Assembly: GCA_032622095.1 (NCBI GenBank)
Contig: CP136061.1
Location: 11,795,287 to 11,859,286, forward strand
DNA: 64,000 nucleotides
Direction: 5' to 3'
Source: Siphonodentalium dalli
Taxonomy: Eukaryota > Mollusca > Scaphopoda > Gadilida > Siphonodentaliidae
Shown: one piece after another, positions 1-11,032 of the stretch
Layout of the letters: each line of letters begins with the position of its first letter
How positions within the stretch are numbered: position 1 is the stretch's first letter
Program-made: the position numbers and the translations under genes
Notes under the pieces: model-generated
Databases searched by the model: none
Told to the model about the DNA's origin: nothing
The model's input: only the letters and a program-made list of their open reading frames with translations

Positions 1-51
1 GCGACAGCTATATACCAGTAGGCCTATGGTAATCGAGAGCAGGGGAAACAC

Positions 52-145
52 GAAAACCATAGTCAGAAATGGTAACGCCAACAAGATCATATTATTAGCC
101 ATAAATATAAATTATAATATAAAATATATTGGTTATATGAATGCA
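52..145. repeat. Dispersed ~95-bp repeat, copy 1
   Basis: The stretch beginning gaaaaccatagtcagaaatg and running through 'attagccataaatataaatt' recurs nearly unchanged at 16378-16447 and 50127-50219. The 16378 copy lies in the intron just upstream (gene sense) of a TSP1 exon, so the three copies may be pieces of a duplicated intron rather than a transposon. No terminal repeats are visible. Confidence 0.7.
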
Positions 146-706
146 ATTTTCTTAATGTCTCCTCTAATTTTTTTCGGTTGTTAACAAGAAAAAAAGTGGC
201 CGCAGAGACTCCAGACAAGATGGCGTCCATCGTGGCAGCCATTTTTTTTATATGCACAAGGTCTCTTTGATCGCCGTTATAGTAAAGATGATATCACACG
301 CGGTCTTGTTTTCCACTCGATTCGTTATGCTAATATACAACCCTTACAAATTAGCCAAAATCCGACACCAGAATCCAATATGCCGCCCAAGATGGCCGCC
401 GAAATGTGAAAATATGCTATTTTTCTGGCATGATACCACCTTTCGTTTGTCTTTGTAGGAAAATATTGGCATCTTGGCGTGATGTTATACATATATATAT
501 ATATATAAAAGAGTCATTGGCGAACACATGGGAATCACAATATACATTCATTGTGGGATATTTTTGTCCGATATCACGTTTTCCCAAATGCCGGTATAAT
601 AGGTCAAAGCCGAATACACACTAATAACGCGATGTAATGTTTCGAATCAATGACTGTTATTGCTATCATAACAACACCCATGCATATATATGTGCAGGAA
701 GTACTC
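146..706. other. Non-coding, nothing recognised
   Basis: AT-rich sequence with short open frames of at most about 70 codons that overlap on different frames and show no domain. It contains two 'aagatggc(g/c)..c' stretches and a short (TA)n run near 490-508. I see no exon here. Confidence 0.5.
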
Positions 707-802
707 GAGCGGGGTTAATACAGGTCCTCGTCCGTATCTTATTCCCAATTCCGCATGACGCGCTGCACGAGCCAGTTGCCCACGACGACCAATATCCATC
801 AA
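707..802 (-). pseudogene. Truncated TSP1 exon
   Basis: Read on the minus strand this is the first 32 codons of a TSP1 repeat (V-D-G-Y-W-S-S-W-A-T-G-S-C-S-A-S-C-G-I-G and on to R-T-R-T-C-I), with a correct acceptor (ccaacag) at 804-803. The identity to the exons at 22-25 kb stops abruptly near 707, where the sequence becomes unrelated and reaches an in-frame stop with no donor site. The second half of the domain, with its last three cysteines, is missing. The piece keeps about 140 bp of the matching upstream intron (803-945), so it is a partial copy of the 22-25 kb tandem unit, placed 15 kb beyond the last intact exon. Confidence 0.85.
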
Positions 803-945
803 CTGTTGGAACGATGTGACACTATTAATAGCTTCCATAACATGTCAGATATGCGCACGCTTTGTGTTATTAATTATATTATTTCATATATTCTTAAACT
901 TGTTTGATAGCGTATGATAACAAGAAAGTGTTCTGGGGTGTGTCT
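803..945 (-). repeat. Intron part of the TSP1 duplication unit
   Basis: This matches the sequence upstream (gene sense) of the TSP1 exons at 22264, 22898, 23546 and 24183, including 'cagatatgcgcacgctttg' and 'cttgtttgatagcgtatgat'. It shows that the broken exon at 707-802 was copied together with intron sequence. Confidence 0.8.
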
Positions 946-3191
946 CCTTCTTACGGACACTAAACTATAATTATGTCTGTTCATATCAACCGTATTCATG
1001 TTTTTGAAAGGCTCGACTGAACACTCAAAGTTCGTGCCGCGTTTTTCATTTGTCTAATTTTCGAAAGAGCGTGTATAGCTAATGTGAACACAAATTATCA
1101 TGAATCAGGCTGATCAACATGGCTAATTTGATTGGAAATAAATAAAAAGTGTTACCCGATTACAACCCTATTAACATATTTCTGCTTCATAACAATGCTA
1201 ATTATATGGCATTTGTCACGAGAACATTAAATGTGATCAGGGCATTTGTTTACAAATTACATCGGCCATCGGGCTGGAGTCTCAGTCTGGAGTTAATAAT
1301 TTTACCGGAGATCGCTATCCAATCGCTTCGGATTCGACTCTGTGTGTGTTGATAATTATACTTCCATGGTGTAACCAAGGAAGTATATTGTTTTTCTACT
1401 GAGGTCGTTTTCCGTTTATTTCGAAATACTCAGAAACTGATTGCAGTAGGAACGCGAAATCTCTAGTGAATGTAGGCATCGAAGGTTTACTAGATATAAT
1501 GGTATCCGGATTTCCGCTCAATGTTTCTTGGCGGAGTTATGGCCCTTTTGCGATTATTTTTCATTGTTATTATTATTATTATACTTGACACTTTTGTAAT
1601 CACTATTACTCGAAAAGTATAAGAAGTAGGACACTAAAACTTGGTAAGTAGGTTGGGGTACATGAGTTCTATGCCTATGGCCCATAACGATTTTGTCCGC
1701 GCTTTCATCGATGAGTTATCTCCCTTTATTTGAAAAAATGTCATTTTATTATCTCGGAAATTATAAGAAGCAGAACATCGAAAATTAGACCGTATGCACA
1801 TCTCGATATGCACTACTGCCCACGGGCATAAAAACTTGTGTCCGCGCTTTCCCTGAAGAGTTACCGCCCATAGTTGGCAAACCTCTATTGTATTGTACTC
1901 TGTTGTCCTCCCGTATCATTCCAGATAACTGTATTTGGTTTTTGTAGTCGTGTTGACCGTTGTCAGCTTAGTCCGAAGAAGAAAATTTGACAGGGTTGGA
2001 CATATATTTTTACACTGGGGTGGGGGCAAAATTTTCGCAATTTTTTTTATTATTAGACATTCATCTATTTAAGTATGTAGATTCCCTGAACGAAAACAAA
2101 CCCATACCGGAAAGGATTTTTGTAATCCGAGAAGAAATGCAAGAGTTACGGGCCCTCAAAGTTTGCAATTTGGTCCCATGTGCTTGTGCGCACATCTCCT
2201 CCGAAGATGTAGAACTTTGGATGTCATCTGATACGCCAATGCGTGCGGTCTGAAGAGAGCACGCGATGGGCCAACTTTTGCCAGTGTCGGTTCAGTGTTG
2301 TGGGTCAGGGGAGGGGTGGTCCGGGGTACCAAAATTTATTTCGTCTCCGAATCATATGAAACTTGATATATAAACGTTGATCATAAAACTGAAAACAGAT
2401 TGTAAATCCGTTAAAAAATGGCGGAGATTTGGGCCCTCAAACTTTGAATGTGGGCCCATATTCATTCCAATAAACAAAATGTTATTCGTCTCTGAATCAG
2501 ACAAAATTTATAACAAATAATCAATGTAACTAGCTGATCACAATACTCAAAACAATTTCAAAATCAATTGGAAAATAACGGAGTTACGGGCTCTCAAAAA
2601 TCGCATTTTGGGCCGGGTTTGACTATTTCCCAATCTCGTCACCCAATTTCGAGGCAGGGGTGGGGTCACTTCCAAACACTTGAGATCAACCCACACATGT
2701 TAAGGGAAAGATATAATCATCCTACTTTATATTTTCCGTCCCTTAAATGCGATTTTCAGTAATATATATCACCCGTTACAACGTTATACACTACCAGCGT
2801 TAAACCGTCAAATCTAAATCTTTAAAAAGCGTACTAATCTTGCGTTTAGATACTACTTATCACATCCACTCGTCGAAAAGTTTTTATCTCAATATCTGAT
2901 TTTCGGAGTAATTTTCCCCATTTGATCTTCGGTGGAATTTGTCAAATCTGAACCCAACCGACAAAAACACTCCCTTGAGCAGGTTGCGTTTATAGTAGAG
3001 CGGTCAAATTTTGTAGGCGTGCCTACATTATACCGGCTTACATGCTCCTGCGTGAAAGTCGCTCCTACATTAGCCCGTTTGGATTTGGGACGCAAATTCA
3101 AACGGACTTGTCAAGAAGCAAGGCAAATGCATGAACATGCTCACCGATATACTATATAGGTATGCCCGCTCTACTATAAAAGTAACCTATT
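946..3191. other. Non-coding, degenerate mollusc-type repeats
   Basis: No exon is supported. From about 1500 onward the sequence carries decayed units of the 'gagttatggccc' kind: 'ggagttatggccctttt' near 1533, 'gagttatctccc' near 1713, 'gagttacgggccctcaaag' near 2144, 'gggccctcaaactttga' near 2428 and 'gagttacgggctctcaaa' near 2580. A short hairpin, ATACTTCC...GGAAGTAT, spans 1358-1386. The open frames here are the reading-through of these repeats. Confidence 0.55.
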
Positions 3192-3597
3192 GTCACGATT
3201 TGACCTGTCCAAAACACTCCCCGGACAAAAGTTTCCCTAGGTATCAAATTTCGTCGAAATCCGTTCGCTTTACTCGATATTACCTTGAACTGACCATTTC
3301 GAAGGCCAATGTCAGGTCGGGGTCACGATTTGACCCACCCAAAAGACTCCCCGGACAAAAGTACTCCTAGGCACCAAATTTGGTTGAAATCCGTCTGTTT
3401 TACCAGATTTGACCTTGGATTGACATTTTTGAAGGTCAACGTCATGTCGCGGTCACGATTTGACCCGTCCAAAACACTCCCTGGACAAAAGTACCCATAT
3501 TTATCAAATTTAGTCAAAATCCGTCCAGCAGTTTTCCCGGTCATAGCTAACAGACAACCAAACAGACAGAAGTCCCAAAATATATATTAAATTTAGA
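3192..3597 (-). repeat. 130-bp tandem repeat (2.5-3 units), possible Helitron end
   Basis: The motif 'gtcacgatttgacc' recurs at 3192, 3322 and 3452, an exact 130-bp period. Each unit holds 'ccccggacaaaag', 'caaatttngtngaaatccgt' and 'gaccttgaattgac'-like segments. The same module occurs inside the Helitrons at 11033-12741, 52047-53345 and 58159-59853. The right edge 'agacagaagtcccaaaatat' resembles the Helitron 5' ends read on the minus strand, so this may be a decayed minus-strand element; I could not find its CTAG end. Confidence 0.65.
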
Positions 3598-4021
3598 AAT
3601 GTTAATGCAAGTGCACCATCAGATCATAAGACACCAATACGTTGTCGCATGAAGAGGAACACACATATACGCATAGCACTCACATGGGATGGGATGGTAT
3701 ACCATGGAAGTATATCTGATTCCATGGAATCTGACCTCTAGTTATTGAGTTGTTATTGAGTCATTTTAAACGTAAATCGTATCCAAACAAGTAATTTTTT
3801 TTATCATGGATAGTTCATTACTGAAAATAGAAGTTGAGGTGTAAATATTTATTTTCTGAAAGTTTGCTTGGTGAAGTTGCTCGTTGACAATTTCGGCCAA
3901 TTTATTTATTATCAACCAAATTCGGAGATCGTCCAACGGAAAATCCTGCTTTGGCAATTAATTTTCTGAGATGGATTAATAGTAGTTAGTTGAAAATAAA
4001 ATGTTATCGTTGTAATTATAA
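3598..4021. other. Non-coding, nothing recognised
   Basis: AT-rich, with short palindromic 'ccatggaa' motifs near 3702-3730. No exon or repeat family that I can name. Confidence 0.4.
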
Positions 4022-4181
4022 GCCATCAACGTCGTTTTTCGGTTGATCTATGAGCCTATAGACCGACCAGTAGACGATTAACATACTTGGTATAATCCAC
4101 TTCGCGGAATTATACTGTATGTTATTCGTCTACTGATCGGTCTATAGGCTCATAGATCAACCGAAAAACGACGTTGGTGGC
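4022..4181. repeat. Near-perfect 160-bp palindrome (foldback MITE-like)
   Basis: The arm from 4022 (gccatcaacgtcgtttttcg) is the reverse complement of the arm ending at 4181, with few mismatches over about 74 bp and a centre 'ccacttcgcgg' near 4100. Such whole-length hairpins are typical of foldback MITEs. A target duplication could not be fixed. Confidence 0.85.
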
Positions 4182-4199
4182 ATATATGTGTTGTATTCG

Positions 4200-5020
4200 A
4201 CATTAATTTTCGAAACTTTTAAGACCGCATATTGTATATTATCTTGGGAAATGTTTGAGAAATTGCCCTTATATTGGTTGAAAATATTTCAAATGATAAA
4301 ATATAATTGTTATTAAGGCATACAATTGTAAATTTCAACAGTATACTAACAATGAGGTTGTTACATTATCATATATGACGAATTGCGATCGACAAACTCA
4401 CTTTATAAGATTTAACCGAAGATTTATTGAATCCTTACAACAAAGTAACATTTTCGTGATTTTTAGGGTGAGCGGTAACATTAACCAAATTTTCTGAAAC
4501 GTTGTTACATATTAGCACATAAGGTGTTGTCATTGTTTTCAGTATATATGTCGAAAATATATAAGACCAAACATCGTGAACTATCGCAAATATCCTATGA
4601 GGAACTGACCATTTATTGGACCAAAATATTTGAAATGACGAGGATTTTCTTACAAAATTGCATATGTTTAGTCGAAAAAGTTTTAAATTTCAACGTTAGT
4701 CATTGTGTATGTAACTGCCATTATAATATTTAGAAATGTGATCGAATAGTGTCCTTTATAGGTTCTCATCCATGTTCTATCAGATATGTATCACACAAAA
4801 CATTTCATGATTTTTGGGGTGAGGGGTAACATAATCCAAAATTTCTAAAATATGGACACGAATTTATCCAAAATGTTATATGTTTTGTTTGAAGTATATA
4901 TTTCCAAAATTTATCAGGTCTTAAACTTTGATCCACACTGAAACAGTTTTGAGAAATTGTTCGTTTATTATTCCGAAATAATTGAAAAGAGAATGATGTT
5001 ATGACAAAATTTCATGTTTT
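4200..5020. repeat. Three very diverged ~345-bp tandem units
   Basis: Similar segments start near 4205 ('cgaaacttttaagacc'), 4552 ('cgaaaatatataagacc') and 4900 ('ccaaaatttatcaggtc'). Each continues with 'tgagaaattg..ttattgg..aaatatttgaaatga' and a 'ttttaaatttcaac' segment. The units are old and strongly mutated. No coding function is seen. Confidence 0.5.
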
Positions 5021-5334
5021 TCGTCCAAAAAGGGATAAATTTCAAATTTGGTCAGCCTGTGTTGCTACTAATCTTCAACATATGACAATTCCTGGTGGAA
5101 TGACTCATTTATTAAGCATGTGCCTTGAATTTTATACCAGTTGGAATGTTCATTGTGAAGTAATTATTGAATTTGGCGACCATCTTGGATTTACACTGGA
5201 AACAAGGCTTAATATTGATCAGAAATCTGTTTCTAGTTCACTTTCTGAAAGGGCACACATAACTTGACATAATATTAAAAAATGGCACTTTTGGCCACTC
5301 CGTTCCAACAAAAACACTAAGTCACTACACTATG

Positions 5335-5640
5335 CCGCAAGGAAAAATTCGAACCCCCGGTTCTCGTTTTACCATCGCTTCACAACAAACTCTATCATGT
5401 TCACAACACACACACACTTGTGTCGTTCTATCTATGTATTCCATATTTAAAAGTATTGTGTCGACAGTTGGTGTGAGCATATTTATTCACCTAAATAATG
5501 CACATGAATTAACAAAATAATTGTATAATATAACATAATGACAATTATATTAGAGAATGGGATTTGTCAGAAAGCATGACGCTTATACCAGCCAAGTCCC
5601 CATCTTTAGCACTCACTGGTGGTCTCTTTATTGATTATTA
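5335..5640. repeat. Paralogous segment P, copy 1 (left part)
   Basis: About 300 bp match 6877-7190 ('ggttctcg.tttaccatcgct', 'cttgtgtcgttctatctatg', 'gggatttgtcagaaagcatg'). In this copy the match stops at 5640 and resumes at 6184, the gap being the element at 5641-6183. Confidence 0.85.
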
Positions 5641-6183
5641 ACAAGAGCACACCGTCGGGGTGTGGCGTAATACGCCCGTTTTGGAGTAGAGTGGGGCAAG
5701 GTTTAATTCATTTGTTTGAAACCTTTGACTTAAGACGAAATAATAACACAAATAAAACACAATAATCTGGAAACCGCATATCAGGTAAAAATCTAAGTCG
5801 AAAAAGGGGCATAACTCAGTCAAAATCATGCGAATGAAACTAATATTCGAACTTGATCTGTATTTTGGGGTGGTAAACTAATATACCACATTTGGTTCAG
5901 TTCACTATATTCAATCTAAAGTTATCATCCGGAAACCGCAAATTAGGTAAAATCTAAGTTGAACGAGGGGCATAACTCAGTCAAAATCATGCGGACGAAA
6001 CCCATATTCGAACTTGATCTGTATTTTGGTGTGGTAAACTAACATACCAAATTTGGTTCAGTTCACTCAATGCAATCTAAAGTTATCATCAGGAAACCAA
6101 AATCGGACGCACGGGAGACGGACGGCTCGACGGACGGACAACCAATTTACATAATACGACCGTTTTTTTCAAACGGGCATATA
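5641..6183 (-). mobile_element. Double-hairpin element ending CTCTTG, copy B
   Basis: An insertion of about 540 bp into paralogous segment P; the unoccupied version is at 7187-7195 ('gattattcataatgtt'). On the minus strand it begins with a hairpin (CCGTTT...AAACGG) near 6180 and ends with the hairpin CACACC-CCGAC-GGTGTG followed by CTCTTG next to host T-rich DNA. Inside are two 161-bp units with 'gggcataactcagtcaaaat' (5806 and 5967) and a 'gacggacggctcgacggacg' tail. The plan matches the larger element at 60811-62230. No protein is encoded. Confidence 0.7.
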
Positions 6184-6345
6184 ATAATGTTCTTTTCCAA
6201 ATTAGGGTTTGCTTTCATGTTCAATGTGTTTATCTTATTAGCTTTGTCAGCCATCTGGGGCATAGTCCGCCAAACAGTAACCTATAATAATGAGACACTG
6301 TTGTGCAGTCCATGCATCAGATCATATTCAGGTGACTTGAATTGT
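6184..6345 (+). repeat. Paralogous segment P, copy 1 (right part, open frame)
   Basis: This continues segment P after the insertion and carries an open frame of about 52 codons on the plus strand, with a hydrophobic stretch (F-G-F-A-F-M-F-N-V-F-I-L-L-A-L-S-A-I-W-G, with L for the first F here) followed by V-R-Q-T-V-T-Y-N-N-E-T. The same frame is open, inverted, at 7394-7240. It could be a decayed membrane-spanning exon or chance; I do not recognise it. Confidence 0.5.
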
Positions 6346-6876
6346 TACCTGTATGTGACCTGACCCTCGACCCCACCCCATCAGTTTCCATACACATCAA
6401 ATAATAACACTAAAGGCCACAATCAATCGCCCACTCTTATAGAATCGTTCTGAAAAAGACCACTGTTCTGCAACCAACTTTGCTATTATGACGTGACTGA
6501 CGGCCAATTTGGTAGCCATCATGGCAGCCATTTTAAAATATTTCGAGCGCTTTGTGCGTTAGTATGATGTTTTATTGCACACGCAATGGACCATTTGTGC
6601 GAAATACAGCAAAATACAGAAGGTTTAAAAACGTTCCATTTTTTATTGTTCTTGAATAATACAAACTGATTACGTCAACAATGTCATTGGCGACGTCAAC
6701 AGTAACAGACAATTTCTTCACTAAATTATTAGGTCTACACTAAGCACACGATTCTTCAATTAAATAAACAATATACACCTAAATTTTATTTTAGTACAAG
6801 TTACAATCTTTAGAGTGTGCAGTAAACATAGACACAGTTTTGTGAACATGTTAACGATATCGCACTCGTTTGTCAT
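6346..6876. other. Non-coding, nothing recognised
   Basis: Contains 'tagccatcatggcagccattt' and short AT-rich stretches. No exon, palindrome or tandem repeat was seen. Confidence 0.4.
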
Positions 6877-7416
6877 GCCGTGAGGAAAAACTCGAACATC
6901 CGGTTCTCGGTTTACCATCGCTTCACAACAAACTCGTGCAATAACGTTATCATGTTCACACACTTGTGTCGTTCTATCTATGTATTCCATATTTAAAAGT
7001 ATTGTGCCGAAAGTTGGTGTAAACATATTTATTTAATAATGCACATGAATTAACAAAATAATTGTATAATATAACATAGAGACAATTATATCAGAGAATG
7101 GGATTTGTCAGAAAGCATGACGTTTATATCAGCCATGTCCCCATCTTTATCATTCACTGGTGGTGTCTTTGTTCAGTTTGTTGATTATTCATAATGTTAT
7201 TTTCCCAGTTAGGGTTTGCTTTCATGTTCAATGTGTTCATTCAGGTCACCTGCATATGATCTGATGCATGGACTGCCCAACAGTGTCTCATAATTATAGG
7301 TTACTGTTTGGCGGACTATGCCCCAGATGGCTGACAAAGCTATTAAGATAAACACATTGAACATGAAAGCAAACCCAAACTGGGAAAATAACATTATGAA
7401 TAATCAATAAAGACAC
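6877..7416. repeat. Paralogous segment P, copy 2, ending in a foldback
   Basis: 6877-7190 matches 5335-5640. From about 7162 to 7416 the sequence is an inverted repeat: 'ggtgtcttt..ttgattattc' through 'ttcaatgtgtt' on the left is repeated in reverse complement up to 7416. The fold turns near 7246, where the inner part is the reverse complement of 6184-6345. The uninterrupted junction near 7190 is the empty site for the element at 5641-6183. Confidence 0.8.
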
Positions 7417-7429
7417 CGGGTAGGGTTCT

Positions 7430-7592
7430 CTATTCCGAAGGTTAATTATTCCGAAGGTTCTCTATTCCGAATGTTCATTATTCCGACGGTTTGCTATTCC
7501 GAAGGTTCATTATTCCGAAGCTTCATTATCCCGAAGGTTCGCTATTCCGAAGGTTCGCTATTCCGAAGGTTCGCTATTCCAAAGGTTTCTAC
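7430..7592. repeat. CCGAAGG minisatellite, left copy
   Basis: About ten imperfect units of 'ttccgaaggttcgcta' (14-16 bp). The same motif in the opposite orientation lies at 14665-14815, on the other side of the foldback element. It is a known kind of simple repeat in marine invertebrates; no coding function. Confidence 0.85.
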
Positions 7593-8357
7593 ACTGAGTA
7601 TTTAACCACAAATGAAACAAAATTTGCACACCCTCCCCCACAAAAACAACACGAGGAATGAAAAATACTATTACGCTATACTATTACCACATTCCAATTC
7701 CCAAATTGTCCCAGATGTCGGTTATTAATAGCAAAAAGCCAGTATCAGTTTATCGTTTATTATGGAAAGTTGAAAACAAGATGAATGCATGACTGAAATG
7801 AGCTACACGTAAGAGATACTAGTACAGTCTGTCAGAATTGGCAATCTGTATATGAAAGAAACATCAACATTAAAGGCCCACTTAATTTTCGAACCCACAT
7901 ATCACATCTACAAAATATGTGCCATATTATATATACCATTTGAATTAGGACTCTCTAACATTGTATTATCAACTTATCCGGTGTACTAGTAATAAGCCAA
8001 TTACTGTGAACATGTTTTTTGGTGAGTTATCGACGTGTTTTTGTGCTTAAGTTTCATCTGTTTTTTTGGCGTAAAGTATTATTTTCAATAGAGGGGGAAT
8101 AACTCTATATTTTAAAGATAGAGTTATTCCCTTCCATTGAAAATAAACTATAGTTTGAATTCTGTTCCATTCTGGGAGCCATAACGCGGGAAACGGTTTT
8201 ATGATTTCAGCTATTTTTATTACTTTATGGGCACCTTCTGATACACAGACGTTTCAAATGGTGATGAATTATAATATTTTAATCATATATTTTTTGGCAT
8301 AGGTTGTTAGGCCTATTAAAACCGTAGCCCCACTGTTATAATCCAACTTTAGCTGGC
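7593..8357. other. Non-coding with one hairpin
   Basis: No exon is supported. A 68-bp inverted repeat spans 8079-8146 (ttattttcaatagagggg...cccttccattgaaaataa), including the 'ggggaataactc' motif that recurs at 31795, 32325, 35823 and 36000. Confidence 0.5.
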
Positions 8358-8396
8358 GTATTCTTACGGTGGCTGGATGAGGACATGGGAAATTTT

Positions 8397-8862
8397 ATTT
8401 TTATCTCGTTTAAACGAGATAACTTATCTTGTTTAAACGAGATAGCAGGTGGGAAATTTTATTTTTATCTCGTTTAAACGAGATAACTTATCTTGTTTAA
8501 ACGAGATAGCAGGTGGGAAATTTTTATTTTTATCTCGTTTAAACGAGATAACTTATCTTGTTTAAACGAGATAGCAGGTGGGAAATTTTATTTTTATCTC
8601 GTTTAAACGAGATAACTTATCTTGTTTAAACGAGATAGCAGGTGGGATATTTTATTTTTATCTCGTTTAAACGAGATAACTTATCTTGTTTAAACGAGAT
8701 AGCAGGTGGGAAATTTTATTTTTATCTCGTTTAAACGAGATAACTTATCTTGTTTAAACGAGATAGCAGGTGGGAAATTTTATTTTTATCTCGTTTAAAC
8801 GAGATAACTTATCTTGTTTAAACGAGATAGCAGGTGGGAAATTTTATTTTTAACTCGTTTAA
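8397..8862. repeat. 64-bp palindromic array, left end of foldback element
   Basis: About seven units with a 64-65 bp spacing ('gcaggtggg' at 8445, 8509, 8574, 8638 and onward). Each unit contains the perfect 18-bp palindrome ATCTCGTTTAAACGAGAT plus a second, one-base-different copy (ATCTtGTTTAAACGAGAT), so every unit can itself form a hairpin. Confidence 0.95.
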
Positions 8863-8934
8863 ATACAACAAAAGTAGTTATAATACAACAGTTACTAGTG
8901 GCCAGTAAAGATGGTTGCCTTCGTATATAGGTGG

Positions 8935-9320
8935 TACCCAATCACCACCCAATCACCACCCCATCCCATCACCCATAGTATATTGTGCGCCGCAGGCGCT
9001 CGTATATGGGTAGTTAACCACCCACCACCACATCCCGCCACACATGCTATCTTATGCGCCGCAGGCGCTCGTATATTGGTAGTTACCCACCCTTCACCCA
9101 TAGTATAGTGTGCGCCGCAGGCGCTCGTATATAGGCATAGTTACCCACCCACCCACCACCCCATCCCATCACCCATAGTATCCAATGCGCCGCAGGCGCT
9201 CGTATATAGGTTGTACCCACCCACCAACCCATCACGTCACCCATAGTGATGGGATGGGGTGGTGGGTGGGTAACTACCTATATACGAGCGCCTGCGGCGC
9301 ATAAGATACTATGGGTGGCG
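8935..9320. repeat. GC-rich hairpin minisatellite, left copy
   Basis: Units of about 57-75 bp, each with the hairpin GCGCCgcaGGCGC followed by 'tcgtatat' and 'ccaccccatcccatcaccca'. Four units read in one direction, then the sequence inverts at about 9243, so this end is itself palindromic. The mirror copy is at 13632-13850. Confidence 0.9.
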
Positions 9321-9334
9321 GGATGGGGTCAGAG

Positions 9335-9481
9335 ACGTGGCTAGAGGGTCTCCGTTCGGGGGGTGTCCACCTTGGGAAATTCCAACTGCACCCCCCGCCT
9401 TGAATCAGAATAACCAAACACAAGTTTTTCATAATTTCATTTGCACCCCCCCCCATTGCGCCTCAATGCTCAGACCTTATA
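9335..9481. repeat. Foldback core, left part
   Basis: From 'gacgtggctagagggtctcc' to the A at 9481 this matches 48499-48652. The match continues on the other side of the Helitron array at 12742. The core therefore exists elsewhere without the tandem-repeat ends. Confidence 0.85.
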
Positions 9482-10117
9482 TCTCATATATATTTTGAAG
9501 ACCTCTGTTTGTTTGTCTGTCTGTCTGTCTGTCTGTATGTCTGTCATTAATACAAATCTACGATTCTCGACCGATCGGGACGAAACTTGGTACGCGTGTG
9601 TAGTTTGACCAGGCGGTCGTCCTTGTCGTATTGGCGAGCCCGTGCGGCGCCCGCTTCGCGCATGCGCAGACGAGTTCTCGGAAACGGGTGGAGCTATCGA
9701 GTTGAAATTTGCTATGTGAATGTATCTTGCCCCGGATACGGATTTTATCGGGTCGCCGAGTCCGTGCGACGCCAGCTTCGCGCATGCGCAGACGAGATAT
9801 CGGAAACGGGTGGAGCTATCGACTTGAAATTTGGTACGTGAATGTATCTTGCCCCGGATACGAATTTTATCGGGTCGCCGAGCCCGTGCGACGCCAGCTT
9901 CGCGCATGCGCAGACGAGATCTCGGAAACGGGTGGAGCTATCGACTTGAAATTTGGTATATAAATGTATCTTGCCCCGGATACGAATTTTATCGGGTCGC
10001 CGAGCCCGTGCGACGCCAGCTTCGCGCATGCGCAGACCAGATATCGGAAACGGGTGGAGCTATCGACTTGAAATTTGGTATTTTAATAGCCCGGACAACG
10101 TCGGGCTCATCGGCTAG
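9482..10117 (+). mobile_element. Helitron array 1, unit 1
   Basis: Begins TCTCATATATATTTTGAAGA directly after host A (9481). Ends with the hairpin AGCCCG...CGGGCT, six spacer bases (catcgg) and CTAG at 10114-10117. Between them lie a (TGTC)n run and four 122-bp GC-rich units (catgcgcag at 9661, 9783, 9905 and 10027). Starting with TC and ending with hairpin plus CTRR are the known Helitron hallmarks. There is no Rep-helicase, so the element is non-autonomous. Confidence 0.85.
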
Positions 10118-10522
10118 TCTCATATATATTTTGATGACCTCTGTCTGTCTGTATGTTTGTCTGTCATTAATACAAATCTACGATTCTCGACCGATCGGGA
10201 CGAAACTTGGTACGTGTGTGTAGTTTGACCAGGCGGTGGTCGTTGTCGTATTGGCGAGCCCGTGCGACGCCCGTGCAGCGCATGCGCAGACGAGATCTCG
10301 GAAACGGGTGGAGCTATCGACTTGAAATTTAGTATGTGAATGTATCTTGCCCCGGATACGAATTTTATCGGGTCGCCGAGCCCGTGCGACGCCAACTTCG
10401 CGCATGTGCAGACCAGATCTCGGAAACGGGTGGAGCAATCGACTTGAAATTTTGTTTTTTAATATATATCGACTTGAAATGTGGTTTTTGAATAGCCCGG
10501 ACAACGTCGGGCTCATCGGCTA
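10118..10522 (+). mobile_element. Helitron array 1, unit 2
   Basis: Starts TCTCATATATATTTTGATGA immediately after the CTAG of unit 1, with no host base between. It holds two 122-bp units and ends with the same hairpin and 'catcggcta', lacking the last G before the next TCTC. Confidence 0.85.
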
Positions 10523-11032
10523 TCTCATATATATTTTGAAGACCTCTGTCTGTTTGTCTGTTGGTTTGTTTGTTCGTTTGTCATTTATACAAATCTACGA
10601 TTCTCGACCGATCGGGACGAAACTTGGTGCGTGTGTGTAGTTTGACCAGGCGGTGGACGTTGTCGTATTGGCGAGCTCGTGCGGCGCCCGTGCATCGCAT
10701 GCGCAGACGAGATCTCGGAAACGGGTGGAGCTATCGACCTGAAATTTGCTACGTGAATGTATCTTGCCCCGGATACGAATTTTATCGGGTCGCCGAGCCC
10801 GTGCGACGCCAGCTTCGCGCATGCGCAGACGAGATCTCGGAAACGGGTGGAGCTATCGACTTGAAATTTGCTATGTGAATGTATCTTGCCCCGGATACGA
10901 ATTTTATCGGGTCGCCGAGCCCGTGCGACGCCAGCTTCGCGCATGCGCAGACCAGATCTCGGAAACGGGTGAAGCTATCGACTTGAAATTTGGTTTTTGA
11001 ATAGCCCGGGCAACGTCGGGCTCATCGGCTAG
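10523..11032 (+). mobile_element. Helitron array 1, unit 3
   Basis: Starts TCTCATATATATTTTGAAGA, carries three 122-bp units, and ends in the hairpin agcccgggcaacgtcgggct, catcgg and CTAG (11029-11032). Confidence 0.85.

Noticed and set aside
5343-5365. 'ttcgaacccccggttc' as a tRNA T-arm
   Set aside because: No matching acceptor stem, D-arm or A box at proper spacing, and the paralogue at 6890 lacks the pairing.
8397-8862. CRISPR-like array of palindromic repeats
   Set aside because: Units are contiguous 64-bp tandem repeats without variable spacers, mirrored at 13885-14370, in a eukaryotic setting; they are transposon ends.
9470-11000. Many overlapping Arg/Ala-rich frames on both strands (for example R-E-A-G-V-A-R-A-R-R-P-D-K-I)
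   Set aside because: They are translations of the 122-bp Helitron-internal repeat, open because the unit is GC-rich and 122 bp shifts frame each time; the same peptides appear at 53.5, 54.7 and 55.7 kb.
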